Notes: generated by a model from the letters alone, not told the origin. A stretch of DNA of 64,000 nucleotides from Papilionanthe hookeriana x Papilionanthe teres (GCA_022702705.1 CM040434.1:55106953-55170952); one strand, 5' to 3'. Positions 9,974 to 21,321 are shown, counted from the stretch's first letter. Numbers and translations are program-made.

Positions 9974-11139
9974 ATGGCTCCACGACAAAAGAGAAGAATG
10001 GATTACGACGAAACTCGTTTTTGAATGCAAGGGCACAATCAAGATATTTTCACAATATTCAAGCCAGAAAATGCATTCAGGATCGAGTTTTCAAAAATCC
10101 TGGAGGTGAAGTAGAGTGAATAATAAAAGATAGAGGATGGGAAAACTTCTGTTACATAATCAACGTAGCCGCTCGTGGAAGTGGTAAAAGAATTCTATGC
10201 CAACTCGATCGCGATCGAAGATGCACCAATCAAGGTGAGAGGATTTTTGGTAGATTTTAGTGCTGCAAGGATTAATTCATTTTATGAAGTACGAGATTTA
10301 TAAACCAGTGAGTACGATACCTTTGGAACTATGGAAGGACCACGGGAAGAAGTGATCAACTTTCTCACTGACGGGAAAGGAGTTTGGAAGATTAAGCAGC
10401 GTGAAAGGGTAAACTTTCCTCTCTCAATGTTGAATGCATTATCTAAAGCCTGGCACTATTTTATTTGTTCTACCTTGTTACCCACTTATCACCATAGTGA
10501 GGTAACAAGAGATGTAGTAGTTCCGAATTTCGTATTCAGAACCAAAGAAGTATTAATGTGGGAAGTATAATTTATAATAATATATTAGCCACTGCAAGAA
10601 GTGAAAGTGGAGGAGGACTAGGACACCGTGGTCTGATTTATGCACTCTGCCAATTATCTGGGGTAGAGGCAAGGGATGATGAGGAATGGGTGGAGACTAT
10701 GAAACCCATTACTCCAGCTAATATTAAGACATATGAATCCCAAGAAGGATGGAGATCTGGGACTAGGAGCTATGTACCTTCTTCGAGTAGAGATATTCCC
10801 TCTACCAGTTATGACCCTCCTCCATATAGTACTCCTACCCTTCAGGATTTGATGAATGAGATGAATCTATAGCAGAAAAGTTTTGAGAAAATAGAAGACA
10901 AACTGGAGCATATTGATCAGAGAATTGGAGGCTTAGAGAGAAGACATGATTATGACAGCGAGTATCTCTAGAGACATTCAAAGTATGAGATAGTCTATTA
11001 TGATGCTGGCAATCGTTATAGGAGAGGAGAGGTCAATGTTGTATTTCCTGAGTGCCCCCGATATACTCATTACCAGCCTAATCCACCCACTGATCAAGGA
11101 AACGACGATATAGTTTGGGACTTTGATGCGGAAGATTAG
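9974..11139 (+). pseudogene. Element 1 env-like ORF B, frameshifted
   Basis: The ATG at 9974 opens MAPRQKRRMDYDE, and a one-base loss brings a TGA at 10022-10024. Downstream frames carry the same domain as ORF A in diverged form: a GWENFCY-type block, VRGFLVDF, RINSFYE, CTLLPTYHH, and GGLGHRGLIYALC. The C-terminal part has proline/serine/tyrosine-rich repeats (TSYDPPPYSTPTLQ) followed by a coiled-coil segment near LMNEMNL. The frame ends at TAG 11137-11139. Comparison with element 2 indicates several indels and a stop near 10871. No membrane segment is obvious. The function is unknown. Confidence 0.75.
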
Positions 11140-12035
11140 ATTCTATGTTTATTTGTTTAGTTATGGACTCTGATGTTGTGATTGTTTGTTTGTTGTCTTA
11201 AATTTTAGTATTAATGTTTTAGTTTATGAACTTGGTTATGATGTGGTGTAGATTTTTTTTAATATTGTTGTTAAAGTTATATAGTTTTTAAATTTTTAAT
11301 GTTTTCAGACTGCTATTGTAACCTTCGATTGAATTAGTAAATGTATGTGCATGTAGTATAATATGTTAGTACAAAATGTGGTAGTATTGTGTTAAACTTC
11401 TGTACCCAGCACTTTCTTTAATATTATGTGTGTAGAAAAATACTAACAAGTACGAAGTTAATTAAGTAATGGAAAAGCTCCGTAACTTCAAAAAGAAGAA
11501 ATACCTAAAGCTCGAAGGTATGATTTAAATTTACAGTTTATTTCATTTTCACCATATATAGATAGATAGGAAAAATTTAAGTTTGGGGGGGAATACAAAT
11601 TTAATTATTAAATTGTTCTCAATTTACATTTTTAAAATTATTATAAAAATGAATTTATGTAGTAATTTTAATTCAGATAACTATAATTAATTTATCTAAT
11701 TATTATAAAAGTTGAATAAAATATTTCTAGTAATTAAACTAATTTTATAGATTAAGAAATTTAGTTTAAAAGTATAAGAATATAGTTAACTTTTTAAAGT
11801 AAGGAAAACTATATTTTAAAATATGAAATTCATAAATATTTATTTGAGAAAGAAAAGATTGAAACTTATGAAGTAAAAACTTTGAAATATATATAAGAGA
11901 AGTAAATGTTTCTAGTTTCAAATTTAGGAAGAGGAAAATGAAGTTCAAAATTATTAACAGGCTAACCAAAAATAAGTGATCCTCACTTAAAAAAGTAAAG
12001 AAAAAAAAGGGATTGAAAATTAATCTAAAAAGAAA

Positions 12036-12100
<65 letters not shown>

Positions 12101-12470
12101 GAGGAGAAGCTTCGAGGAAATGCCTTATCAAAAATCGGCTTCATTTGAATCAACCTAAAAAGTAAACTTCAATTCTATTTCGAACTTATATATATGGATT
12201 AGTATTTTACTAAGTAATGTTTTCATGAACTTCCTATCATCTGAATATTTTACGTAATTTAATATTTCAAATATAGTAATTCTTGAAATAAATAGAAGAC
12301 TAAGAATCTTAAACTTGATAACTAAATAGCCTTATATCTATAAAATTAATTTAAATATCTAAAAATATTTCTATTAAACTTTACTATAATACATATTTAA
12401 ATCAAATTCATAGTATTTTTGAATCAAAACTTTACTACAAATAATCATTACTTATATGTAGTATTAGTTA
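11140..12470 (+). other. Element 1 long 3' UTR
   Basis: About 1.3 kb of AT-rich non-coding sequence lies between ORF B and the polypurine tract. It holds an A/G-rich region, a purine tract around 11581-11591 (AAGTTTGGGGGGG, which resembles an extra polypurine tract), and the long-range stem at 11980-12105. No coding region is supported. Confidence 0.65.
11980..12105 (+). other. Long-range stem in the 3' UTR of element 1, with an expanded TA microsatellite in its loop
   Basis: TCCTCACTT (11980-11988) pairs perfectly with AAGTGAGGA (12097-12105) across a purine- and TA-rich loop. The loop includes an uninterrupted TA run at about 12038-12097 that is nearly absent in element 2. The counterparts are 38884-38972 (one mismatch) and Y2 24219-24286 (perfect, with a compensating pair change). 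The motif ATCAAAAATCGG follows at 12127-12138. Confidence 0.6.
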
Positions 12471-12484
12471 AGTTTGGGGGATTT
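12471..12484 (+). other. Polypurine tract of element 1
   Basis: AGTTTGGGGGATTT lies directly before the 3' LTR. A purine-rich tract in this place primes second-strand synthesis. Element 2 has AAGTTTGTGGGATTT and Y2 has CTTTGGGGGATT. Confidence 0.8.
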
Positions 12485-14031
12485 TGACCATAGAAAAATG
12501 TACTGAGAAATTTATACCAATTTTATATGAAATTGCACTTTAAAGAAATGTATTTTCCTTATTTTATTGCAGGAATGAAGATTTATAAGTACTGAAAGCA
12601 AAAAAGCACAAAAGAAGCGGATTTGGAGCAAAAAGGACTTAATATGATGAAAAATGAACTGTCTCGCTGACGGCGAGATTTAAACCGCCGACGGTGAGAT
12701 TTTCCTGAGAGATTTTGAATATTTTATAAAGAGCCCGCTGATGGCGAGATTGAGCCCACCGCAACGAGATCGGCGCTGTTAGCCCATCTTCTAGAAGCCC
12801 GCCGATGGCGAGATCGACCCCGCCGACGGCAAGACAGTTGAAAAGAGCCAAAATACATTGAACCTGGACACTTTTTGAAGAGGTGCTTAAGCAACCTTTG
12901 GAGATTTGACTCCTTTTATAAATAGAGATGAATTTTAGTCAGTGGTGTCATTCAAGAGTCTTTTAGTTTCTATATAGAGAGTTTAAGTGTGTTTAGCGTC
13001 TTGGTGAGTTTAATTAAGTGTGTTGTATTAGAAGGAAGAGTCAAAGGAACTTCAAGGAGTCTGCTTGGGGAGAAGAATTGAGATAAGTATATTTGTTTAT
13101 TGTTTGTTAACTTTAATGAAATTCATGCTTAGTGTTATTTTTCCCATGCGTTCTGAGTAGTTTCCTTAGTCTTTCTCTTTGTTATCGAGATTTCGTGAAA
13201 TGATGAATTAAAGTAGTTGTGCCTAAAAATATGAAAATAGAAATTGTGTTAATCTTTTTCTTAAATCTTAATTTACTTTCAATCTGGCCAATTGATTTGT
13301 TAACATATGTTGAATTATCAACTATAGTAAAGATTACATCCATGATTCAAGGAAGTAAAAAGCCTTGGAAGAAGGGTGTAAATAAATAGGAAAATACAAA
13401 CTATCGGACGTAGAATTAAACATTTTAGTGTGACAGACTAAAATATTCAATTTGGTCTTATTGTTTGGGAGCTGAAGTGTAGATGTTAGCCCTCAGGTGA
13501 GGGGAACGTGGGAGCTCTGAAGTGGCAGTCGGTATCCTCCCAGCCTAGCTGCAGATTCAGTAATAAAAAATAAGACTAGTCAATGTTCTTTGCACCTGGA
13601 CCAACGGGTAAAGAATAGAAATGCTCCTATTTGGCACAATATAATTAAAAACTCATTTAATTCTTCATTCAATTAATTCTCTCAAACAAGGAGAAAGATA
13701 CTTTTCTAAACTCTTATTTTCAACCTTTAAGCATTAGTTTATTTTAGTCTAAGTGTTCTTAATTTCCGTATACTAGATTTGTAAGTAAGTTTACTTTAAT
13801 TTGTCTTTGAAATTCTCTAACTTCCTTGTGGGATCGATATCTAGGACTCCATTAGAGCCCTATATTACTTGATAACGATATGTATACTTGCGTAGTATCA
13901 ATAATATAAATCATAAAATCCATAACAGAATCATCAGTATATATAAATATATTCAGTGTGGGATCAAGTTTTTTGTGTCGTTGCTAATTTTCATATCATA
14001 GTTGTAAGTATAAATATCGAAAAGTAGATCA
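12485..14031 (+). repeat. Element 1, 3' LTR
   Basis: This LTR starts TGACCATAG and ends GTAGATCA. It keeps the GC-rich motif cluster at 12661-12838, the TATA region near 12912-12924 and the CCCTCAGGTGAGGG palindrome at 13490-13503. It is followed by the GGTAT duplication. Confidence 0.92.
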
Positions 14032-14036
14032 GGTAT

Positions 14037-17000
14037 CTTGACCTGACTACTTCTACTTGCTTAGGGATTCCTCCCCTTTCCGTTGACACCTCTTTTAAGC
14101 TCTATCTTCTTTTTGAAACAATTGTCAATATTATCTCATGAGTTCTGAATTCCAAGGCATCATCTCTGATAGTGGATACGATGCTTCACCCACTGTCCTA
14201 TTAATCGGTATAAGTGTCAAAAGCATCGGAATTCTCCCACTTGAGATGATAAAAATCCTTTGGTTTCCTAAATAACCAGATATCATAAAAAATTATAAGC
14301 AATACCATTTTTATCGGGAGTATTCTTGGGCATCCCCCATGATGTGATTAACCAAAAGATCACATTCCTTTGGGAGTTGCTCTTAACCCAAAATAAACAC
14401 AAAAATTTTATTCTCTAGTTTTAGGTTGCTTTCTTAGGGTTTTCTTTGTGTATATGTCTATATGTCGCTTTGATTTTATTCGTTTCGGACGTACGTTCTT
14501 GAGCTATCACGCAAATGTTACTTTATGAATGTTCTCCATGTTTTCTTAATTGTTTGTCTATTTTTAATGTATTTTCTTTCAATCTGGTTTCCCTCATACT
14601 TGAATCATCTTCTCAAACGAGAGACTTATTTGGAAAGAGAATTATACGATGACAATAAGTCAAGTTGGTGGCTCCAAAAGTTACGAAAAAGAATGAAAAC
14701 AAATTGAGATAGATTTTGTTTAATTATCTTGTTATTTTCTTTAATTATTTTATCTTTTTGATAATAATAAATCTTTGCCAGATGGTGGTTTCTCTTACAT
14801 ACTAAATATTAAAAATATATTCTTTCTATATACAATTTTTTTTATTTTTATTTAGATTTTTAACTAAAGTCAGCTTTGATGTCTTTTCTACATTACAACC
14901 ATGTTGTATCAATTGTACTGAGATAAATCAGTGCAACAACAACAAGGTTGTATAATGGATAAATCAACCAATCGTAGGTACGAGGAAAAGAAAAAAATAA
15001 AATTTATTCTTTCTATATACAATTTTTTTATGAACATCTTTAACCAAACCTAATTTTACTAACTTTTCTTCAATACAGCTGTGTTGTATCAGTTGTACTA
15101 TTATAAATTAGTACAACTTATACAACATGCTTGTACAAGGAATTAATCAATCAATCATAGGCACGAGGAAAAGCAAAAATTAAAAATTTATTCTTTCAAT
15201 ATACAATTTTTTTTTCAAATTTTTAACCAAAATCAACTTTAATGTTTTTCATTCAGTACAATCGTGTTGTATCGGTTGTAGTGAGATAAATCAGTATAAC
15301 CAATACAAAATGGTTGTACAATGGATAAATCAGTCAATCATAAACACGAGAAAAACAAAAATTAAAAATTCTTTCTTTCTATTATACAAATTTTTTTATT
15401 TTTATTCATAATTTAACCAAATTAAACTTTGTTGCATTTCCTTCAACACAATCATATTGTATCGGTTATACCAAGATAAAGCACTACAATCAATATAACA
15501 TGATTGTACAAGTGATAAATCAGTCAATAGTAGGCACGACGAAAGTAGAAATTAAATAATTCATTCTTTATATATACAATCTTTTTTTTTTTATTCATAT
15601 TTTTAATCAAGCTCAACTTTACTGCCTCTCATTTAGTACAACACTGTTATAACGGTCGTATTAAGATTAATTAGTAAAACAAATATAACATGTTTGTGTA
15701 AGAGACAAATCAATCAATTGTAGGCACGAGAAATAACAAAAAAATAAAAATTTATTCTTTCGATATACAATTTTTTATTTTATTTTTATTCATATTTTTA
15801 ACCAAACTTAACTTTGTTGTCTTCCTTTCAGTACAGTCGTGTTGTATCGGATTTACTGAGATAAATCAATACATCCAATACAACATGGTTGTATAATGGT
15901 TAAATCAGCCAATCGTAAGCACGAGGAAAAGCAAAAAGAAAATTCCTTTTTTTTATATACAAATTTTTAATTATTTTATTTTTGTTTTTAACCAAACTCA
16001 ACTTTGTTTCTCTTCATTGCAACCGTGTTGTATCGATTTTACTGATATATTACTACAACTCAAGTCACAAATAAATGAGTGCAACAAATACAACAAGGTT
16101 GTAAATTAAAAAGTCTTTTCTCCCCACCACATGAGATGATCTAATGAAAATAAAAGCTTTGAGTTTTGGAGCTTTCTCATAGGAATATTCATTATTTAGA
16201 TTTTTTTTCACTGTCAATTACTCAAAAATTCCCTTCGATAGAACTGTTATTACAACCATATTATATCGGTTGTAGTGAGATAATCAATACAACTAATACA
16301 ACATGATTGTACAATGAATAAATTAGCTAATTAGCTAATCATAGACTCGAGGAAAAGTAAAAATACAGTATGATTTTTTGAAGAAAAATTCTTTAGATCA
16401 TATTGCATTTAAATTTATTATTTTAAGAAGCTAAATTTAAAAAGAAATAGTCTATATTTTAAAAAAATATTCAATGAGATATGCTCTAAATTCCTACAAA
16501 AATGATCTTTGCTTTTCAGTTACTTTAACATATATCTTCTAAATATTTAAATATAGCATTACAATAAGGTTGTATTGGAAAAAATGTTTAATAATATATG
16601 CAATAAAACACAACAAAATAAAAGTCAAAGCTTTCTATAGCTAACTTAAACTGATTTAACTAATTCGGTGGGTAAAAATATAGTTTTATTTATGTATTTT
16701 GTCAGCACTCAATCAAAGTATTATCCTTGAAATATTAAATATTACATGCAACAAATCACTCCAAATAAAAATAATAATAAAATTTACAGATTAACAATAT
16801 AAACGAAATTGTGTTTCAAATGCCAATGAATTCAAGTCTATAATATCATCACCATAAAAAGAAGCGGATATGATTTAAGAGTTGTTCAAGTTACAACTTT
16901 GCTTGTTCTCCATCATCAAAATTTCTTCATGAGTTTCAACAACAATAACAATTTTTTCTTAAGCAATCACGTAGATAGAATCCTTCTGAATTCGCTTTCA

Positions 17001-17514
17001 AATTTCTTAGGCGTTATTTTCTTAAATTAAAATGACGCATCAATACCCTACAATGGGCCGAAATAGGTCACCCCATTACTTGCGCCATTTCTTATAAATT
17101 TTCTAGAATAAAATAATAATATTACACTTGACAGTATCATTTTTTATCTGACTTCTACACATGGGTTAGTAATCATTTTTCCTTAACCACTATGTGACGA
17201 AGCACTCGTTAATAAGGTCAGCCAGCAAGCTAGCTGCCAGTTTGCCCCACGTGCCTACAATCATCGCCTTTGCTTTAGCTGATCTCCCTACCGCCCTTAA
17301 TTTCCGCATCCTCTTCGTACTTCCCGCTTGATCTCCCTTAGTCCCACCGCAGCACCATCTCTTCCCCTTCATACTCTCACGCAAAACTCACACACAGTTC
17401 GCCTCTTTGATTCTCAAATAGAACTAAATACTGAAAAGTAGCACACTGGTTTTTATTTCTTCCAAAAAGTAAAATTTACAAAATAAACAAAAAAATAAAG
17501 TTCCTCATGCACAA
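14037..17514. repeat. Segment X1, right part (matches 27116-27413 and 61007-64000)
   Basis: After the target duplication of element 1 the X sequence resumes (CTTGACCTGACTACTTCT) and runs collinear with X2. At 14329-14333 it contains the GGCAT site where element 2 inserted in the other copy. Shared content includes the tandem hairpin array and the DNA just downstream of the CCT exon. Homology can be followed to the window end, which corresponds to about 17514. 14037-14800 has no gene that I can support. Confidence 0.85.
14815..16370. repeat. Tandem array of about 185-base units, each with a hairpin (X1)
   Basis: About eight degenerate units begin near 14903, 15078, 15262, 15448, 15640, 15838, 16021 and 16250. 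Each has an inverted repeat close to GTTGTATCGGTTGTACT, a loop GAGATAAATC and the arm AGTACAACCAATACAAC. After this come a GGCACGAGGAAAAG block and a T-rich stretch (TATATACAATTTTTTT). The X2 copy has about seven units. Confidence 0.75.
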
Positions 17515-17669
17515 AGCCTCTTGCCTTGCCTGTCCACCAGTGTTTTCCAGCGCGCAGAGCAAAGGGGGGGAAAAAAAAAAGAAAGAAAAACAGCGAACTG
17601 CACAAAAAGAGCTTTCAGATTAAGATTCAGCATATTTCAGTCAACTTTGCTTCCAAAGCTCTCACCTTT
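16371..17669. other. AT-rich DNA downstream of the CCT exon, no gene supported
   Basis: This is unique-looking AT-rich sequence shared with X2 (62833-64000). An open frame on the minus strand at 17190-17384 is broken by indels in X2, so it is unlikely to be coding. Because it lies 3' of the minus-strand CCT exon, part of it may be the old 3' UTR of that gene. Confidence 0.5.
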
Positions 17670-17930
17670 TCAGTAGGAAAAACCCACCGGCCCACCTCCG
17701 CCGGCTGCGCCAGCGGACGTCGCCGGAAAAGAGGCCCTTTTGACGAATCTGCCTTTCATCCTAGGCCTTTTCTCAGCGTTTAGTTTCCTTACCTCATACC
17801 TAATTTTCTTGGAGAACAGTCTTGTTCTTCTTTTCTCTCCGTACCTTGTCACTCTTGCTTCTCTTCCAATGTCCATGACTTGAATTCATCCTCCTCCTCC
17901 CACTAATTCTCCTCCTCTTCCCAACATTCC
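17670..17930 (-). pseudogene. Terminal exon of a CONSTANS-like gene (CCT domain), broken
   Basis: The minus strand encodes a nearly complete CCT domain (REARVTRYGEKRRTRLFSKK, then IRYEVRKLNAEKRPRMKGRF). In plants this domain mediates nuclear import and NF-Y/DNA interaction in CONSTANS-like and related regulators. The sequence type resembles the COL6/COL16 group. The frame ends at TGA 17670-17672. Upstream there is a glycine-rich run and a consensus splice acceptor (TTTTTGGCAG) ending at 17931, so this looks like a last exon. In that frame a TGA occurs at 17886-17888, four codons before the first methionine, and the conserved YREKR arginine is glycine. I find no B-box exon between this point and 21029. 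It is therefore most likely a truncated pseudogene, although an alternative frame or splice site cannot be excluded. Confidence 0.8.
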
Positions 17931-18379
17931 CTGCCAAAAATATAAAAATTATTAACTACTAAGGAAAATAAATTTTTTTTAGAAGTATATGCACGTGTTA
18001 TGATAATATTTTATGATATTTTTCATTAATTTATAGATTAATTACATAGTAATTATACCTATTTTCATCTTTAGTATATCTGAAATTTTTACTTAGGACA
18101 TTCTCATCATTTTTTTGTTGATGAATATAAGATGTTTATTAGTAAATCATAGATTAAAGATACTGTCTCTACACAAAAATAGGTTGTATTATTTTGAAAA
18201 AAAAAATAATTAATGAATATCTTATATTCTAATTAACCAAATAAATTCTCTAACTCATTTTTTATTAACATAAAACCTAAAGCAATGTTCACAAAAGATA
18301 CTACTAGAATTTGAGCTATATTCAAAATTTCCTTAAAAATTATGACTAGATAATATTTCTGAATCATGACTAAACTAAA
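17931..18379. other. AT-rich spacer, possibly remnant intron of the CCT gene
   Basis: This sequence lies upstream of the CCT exon on the minus strand and begins at its splice acceptor. It is AT-rich with no recognisable exon. Calling it an intron is an inference from position. Confidence 0.35.
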
Positions 18380-19790
18380 TCTAAAATTTCCTTTGGGTTT
18401 AACCTATATTGAACCTAAATCAAAACTATAATTTAGGTTCAACCTAACTTGAACCCAAGTTAATCAAACATTTAGGATTAACCAACATTGTACCTAAACA
18501 AAACATAAACTTAGGTTCAACCCAATTTGAACTCAAGTTAACCCAAACTCGTTCAACCTACATTGAACCTAAGTAACAAACCTTTAGGTTCAATCTACAT
18601 TGAACCTAAATCAAAACTATAACTTAGGTTCAACCCAATTTAAACCCAACTTAAACCCAAGTTAATCAAACCTTTAGAATCAACCTACATCAAACCTAAA
18701 CTTAGGTTCAACCCAAGTTAACCTAAACCCTTAGGTTCAACCTACATTGAACATACATCAACAAACCATTAGGTTTAACCTACATTGAACCAATATCAAA
18801 ACTATAACTTAGGTTCAACTTAACTTGAACCCAAGTTAATTAAATCTTTAGGTTCAACTTACACTAAACATAAATAAAACCTAGCCTTAGGTTCAACCAA
18901 GTTGAACCCAAGTTAACCCAAACCCTTAGGTTCAACCTACATTAAACCTAAGTCAACAAACCTTTAGGTTCAATCTACATTGACCTAAATTAAAAATATA
19001 ACTTAGGTTCAACCCAACATGAACCCAAGTTAATCAAACCTTTGGGTCCAACCTACATTGCACCTAAATCAAACCTAAACTTAGACTCAACCCATATTGA
19101 ACCCAAACCCCCCTTAGGTTCAACCTACATTGAACCTTAGTCAACACAAATTGAATCTATAACAACCAAACTCTTAGGTTTAACCCGAATTAAACCTAAG
19201 TCAAACCATGTCAACTTACACTTTAGGTTCAATTTAAATTGGATTTAAAATGGTTGGACAACTTAAAACTAATCTAGGTTCAACTTAAATTGAACTTAAA
19301 TTATATTCTACATTTATTGAATCTAATAACATCAAACATAAGGTTCTACCAACATTGAACCTAAATTGTCTTATATATTAGGTTCTACCTAAATTGAGCT
19401 TAAGTTATTTTATACTTTAGATTCTACCTAAATTGAATCTAAATAAATCAAGCCTTAGACTCTATGTAAATTGAATCTAAGTAATATCAACCCTTTTTGG
19501 TTTTACCTAAATCTTAGGTTCAATTCAAATTGAACCTAAGAGATATTATATTTTAGATTCTAACTAAATTAAATCTAAGAAATATTGAATTTTAAGTTCT
19601 ACATAATTATTTAATACTTTTAGGTTTTACTTAAATACCTAAAGTTCTACCAATATGGAACCTAAATCATCTTATAAATTAGGTTCTACCTAAATGGAAA
19701 CTAGATTCTATCTAAATTGAATCTAAAATCACCATACAGTAGGTTCTATTTAAATTTAACCTAAATTTAACGATTTTGAGTGAATCATTC
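18380..19790. repeat. Palindromic minisatellite based on TTAGGTTCAA / TTGAACCTAA
   Basis: About 1.4 kb is built from degenerate copies of TTAGGTTCAACCTACA plus TTGAACCTAA, interleaved with a related half (AACCCAACTTGAACCCAAGT). A perfect example is at 18584-18609: ten-base arms separated by six bases. Copies become more degenerate towards 19790, where the variant TTAGGTTCTACC dominates. No coding potential is seen. Confidence 0.75.
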
Positions 19791-21029
19791 AAAACAAATA
19801 AATGACAAAATAAATTTGGTTAATAAATAGTAAACAACCTAAAACATGTCAACCTTAAAATCTGACAAAAGATATTAAAACTTAAATGATACTTTAATCA
19901 ACAATGATCATCAAACGCAACTTAAAACTCATTATATTTTGATCTAAAAAGATTTCTTGGATGATGCAATTCGTGGTTGATGACAAGAGTCTTCCATTTA
20001 TGATTTAAACACCTTTCAGACTAAATAGATTGAGGCATCTGATGACCCTGGGACGATGGATTCATGGACACCTTAATCGGGTTGTCTAAAAATTAAAATT
20101 TAACCAACTAAAGCAACAATTTAAGAAATAAAATCGACATTATTTCTTTTATAAATCTGACACTATTTTCCTTGCAGGTTGAAGATAAATTCCATTTTAG
20201 ATTTACTTTCCATCTTATTGTGATGTGTAAACTCTGTTTTGTAGGGCTATATTCTGAAGATGGGCCAACTTAAAACAAAACCAAAAATCACAACAAAACA
20301 ACAACTATAAAAACATCATAACAATAAAATCAAAATCAAAAAAATGACAGTAGGACAAACAAAACCAAAACAAAATAAGCCAAAATGACAACAGCATAAA
20401 ACAAAACAAAGACATCAAAAAAAAAAACCAAAACTAAAACAATAAGATAACAAAACAAAATGACAACAATAAAACCAAAACCATAAGATAGTATGTGACA
20501 TTTAGAAACATATTACCCTTAGGATCAAACATTAACATTTCCTTCCTTGATCTTAAAATTTCTTAGAGAATGAATGTTAATGTTAATCAGAAGTTTTCTT
20601 AGGCAAATCCTAATTGTTTAAGATGTAATTAACTATAGGAGCTTGCTTCTATAGGAGAATAAAAAACACAGAATATGTATCATACCTAAAATCTCTGGTT
20701 ACTAGATTTTTCAGGTGTTTGTCCTTATACAGGTATCTCCAAAATTAGACATTCTAGAGTTTTCTTTGTAATGTTCACCACAATCCCTATATTTCCTTTT
20801 TTTACTGTTTTCTATTTTCCTCAGCCCTTTTTCTCCAATCTTCTTAATATCTAAGGATCCTTTACATGATCCAAAAAGAATGATATTACTTGGAGATTAG
20901 GGAAATGTAATAGATAAACTGATTGGCGACTCCTCAACCTCAACACCAACATCAACAAACATCAGACATTTATAACGACAATGGAGAATTGACGAAGACG
21001 ATAGCGACCAGGTTTTGGATGCCGTCACA
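19791..21029. other. Decayed DNA with a faint relic of an element-3-like LTR end
   Basis: 20240-20500 is A-rich simple sequence (AACAAAACCAAAA type). At about 20600-20660 GATGTAATTAACTATAGGAG, flanked by similar bases, resembles 46690-46735 and 59410-59450 of element 3. Near 20926 TTGGCGACTCC resembles a plant retrotransposon LTR end. I see no genes. Confidence 0.4.
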
Positions 21030-21127
21030 GGCATAATTACGGGTCGAGAAATTTTTTTGGCATTGTTACAAAGAATTTAAATTAACATAAAAAACATAGA
21101 AAAATAATACTCATTAATGGTGCATCA
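21030..21127 (+). repeat. Y2 5' LTR remnant
   Basis: These bases match the last 100 bases of the 3' LTR (26762-26859) and end in GGTGCATCA. Upstream homology to the LTR fades near 21030, so most of this LTR is lost or too diverged to see. Confidence 0.65.
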
Positions 21128-21133
21128 AGTTTT

Positions 21134-21150
21134 TAGCGTTGTTGTTGGGG
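21134..21150 (+). other. Decayed tRNA-Asp primer binding site (Y2)
   Basis: TAGCGTTGTTGTTGGGG differs from the perfect site in element 2 at five positions. All are transitions (one G-to-A, four C-to-T), as expected from deamination of methylated cytosines. It lies six bases after the LTR end. Confidence 0.75.
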
Positions 21151-21321
21151 AAGCAACGGTAAGAACTTTAGGAGAATTTTAATTAAACCTGTAATAATTA
21201 GATTTGGAAATTATAATATTATTATAATGTGTTTAACTATTGTGTGTTTATTTTCAAGAAAAGTCCAAAATACCAAAAATATTGTTGATATATGTCCTAT
21301 TAGTTAAGTGTTTAGATTTGT

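Larger units (their letters stand above)
561..14031 (+). mobile_element. Element 1: Athila-type Ty3/gypsy retrotransposon with two env-like ORFs
   Basis: The element is 13,471 bases long. It has LTRs of 1,534 and 1,547 bases that start TGACCA and end in GATCA, and it is flanked by perfect GGTAT duplications at 556-560 and 14032-14036. The internal order is tRNA-Asp primer site, gag, protease, reverse transcriptase, RNase H, integrase, env-like ORF A, env-like ORF B and polypurine tract. The primer type, gag sequence, pol order and post-pol ORFs fit the Athila lineage. Every reading frame contains stops or frameshifts, so it is not autonomous now. A hand comparison of the first 120 LTR bases finds 7 differences, which indicates an old insertion. 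It is nested in segment X1. Confidence 0.93.

Noticed and set aside
11581..11591. Internal AAGTTTGGGGGGG tract as a second polypurine tract
   Set aside because: It is not next to an LTR. It may be a real central tract, as it recurs at 38477 and 23796, but nothing in the sequence shows that it is used.
11766..12131. 121-codon minus-strand open frame with an isoleucine/tyrosine run
   Set aside because: It reads through the TA microsatellite in the 3' UTR of element 1 and is absent from element 2.
14525..14707. 60-codon hydrophobic open frame in X1
   Set aside because: The X2 counterpart near 61198-61380 has indels and stops, so the frame is not conserved.
17190..17384. 64-codon minus-strand open frame near the CCT exon
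   Set aside because: The X2 copy (63690-63880) has indels that break it, so it is more likely 3' flanking sequence.
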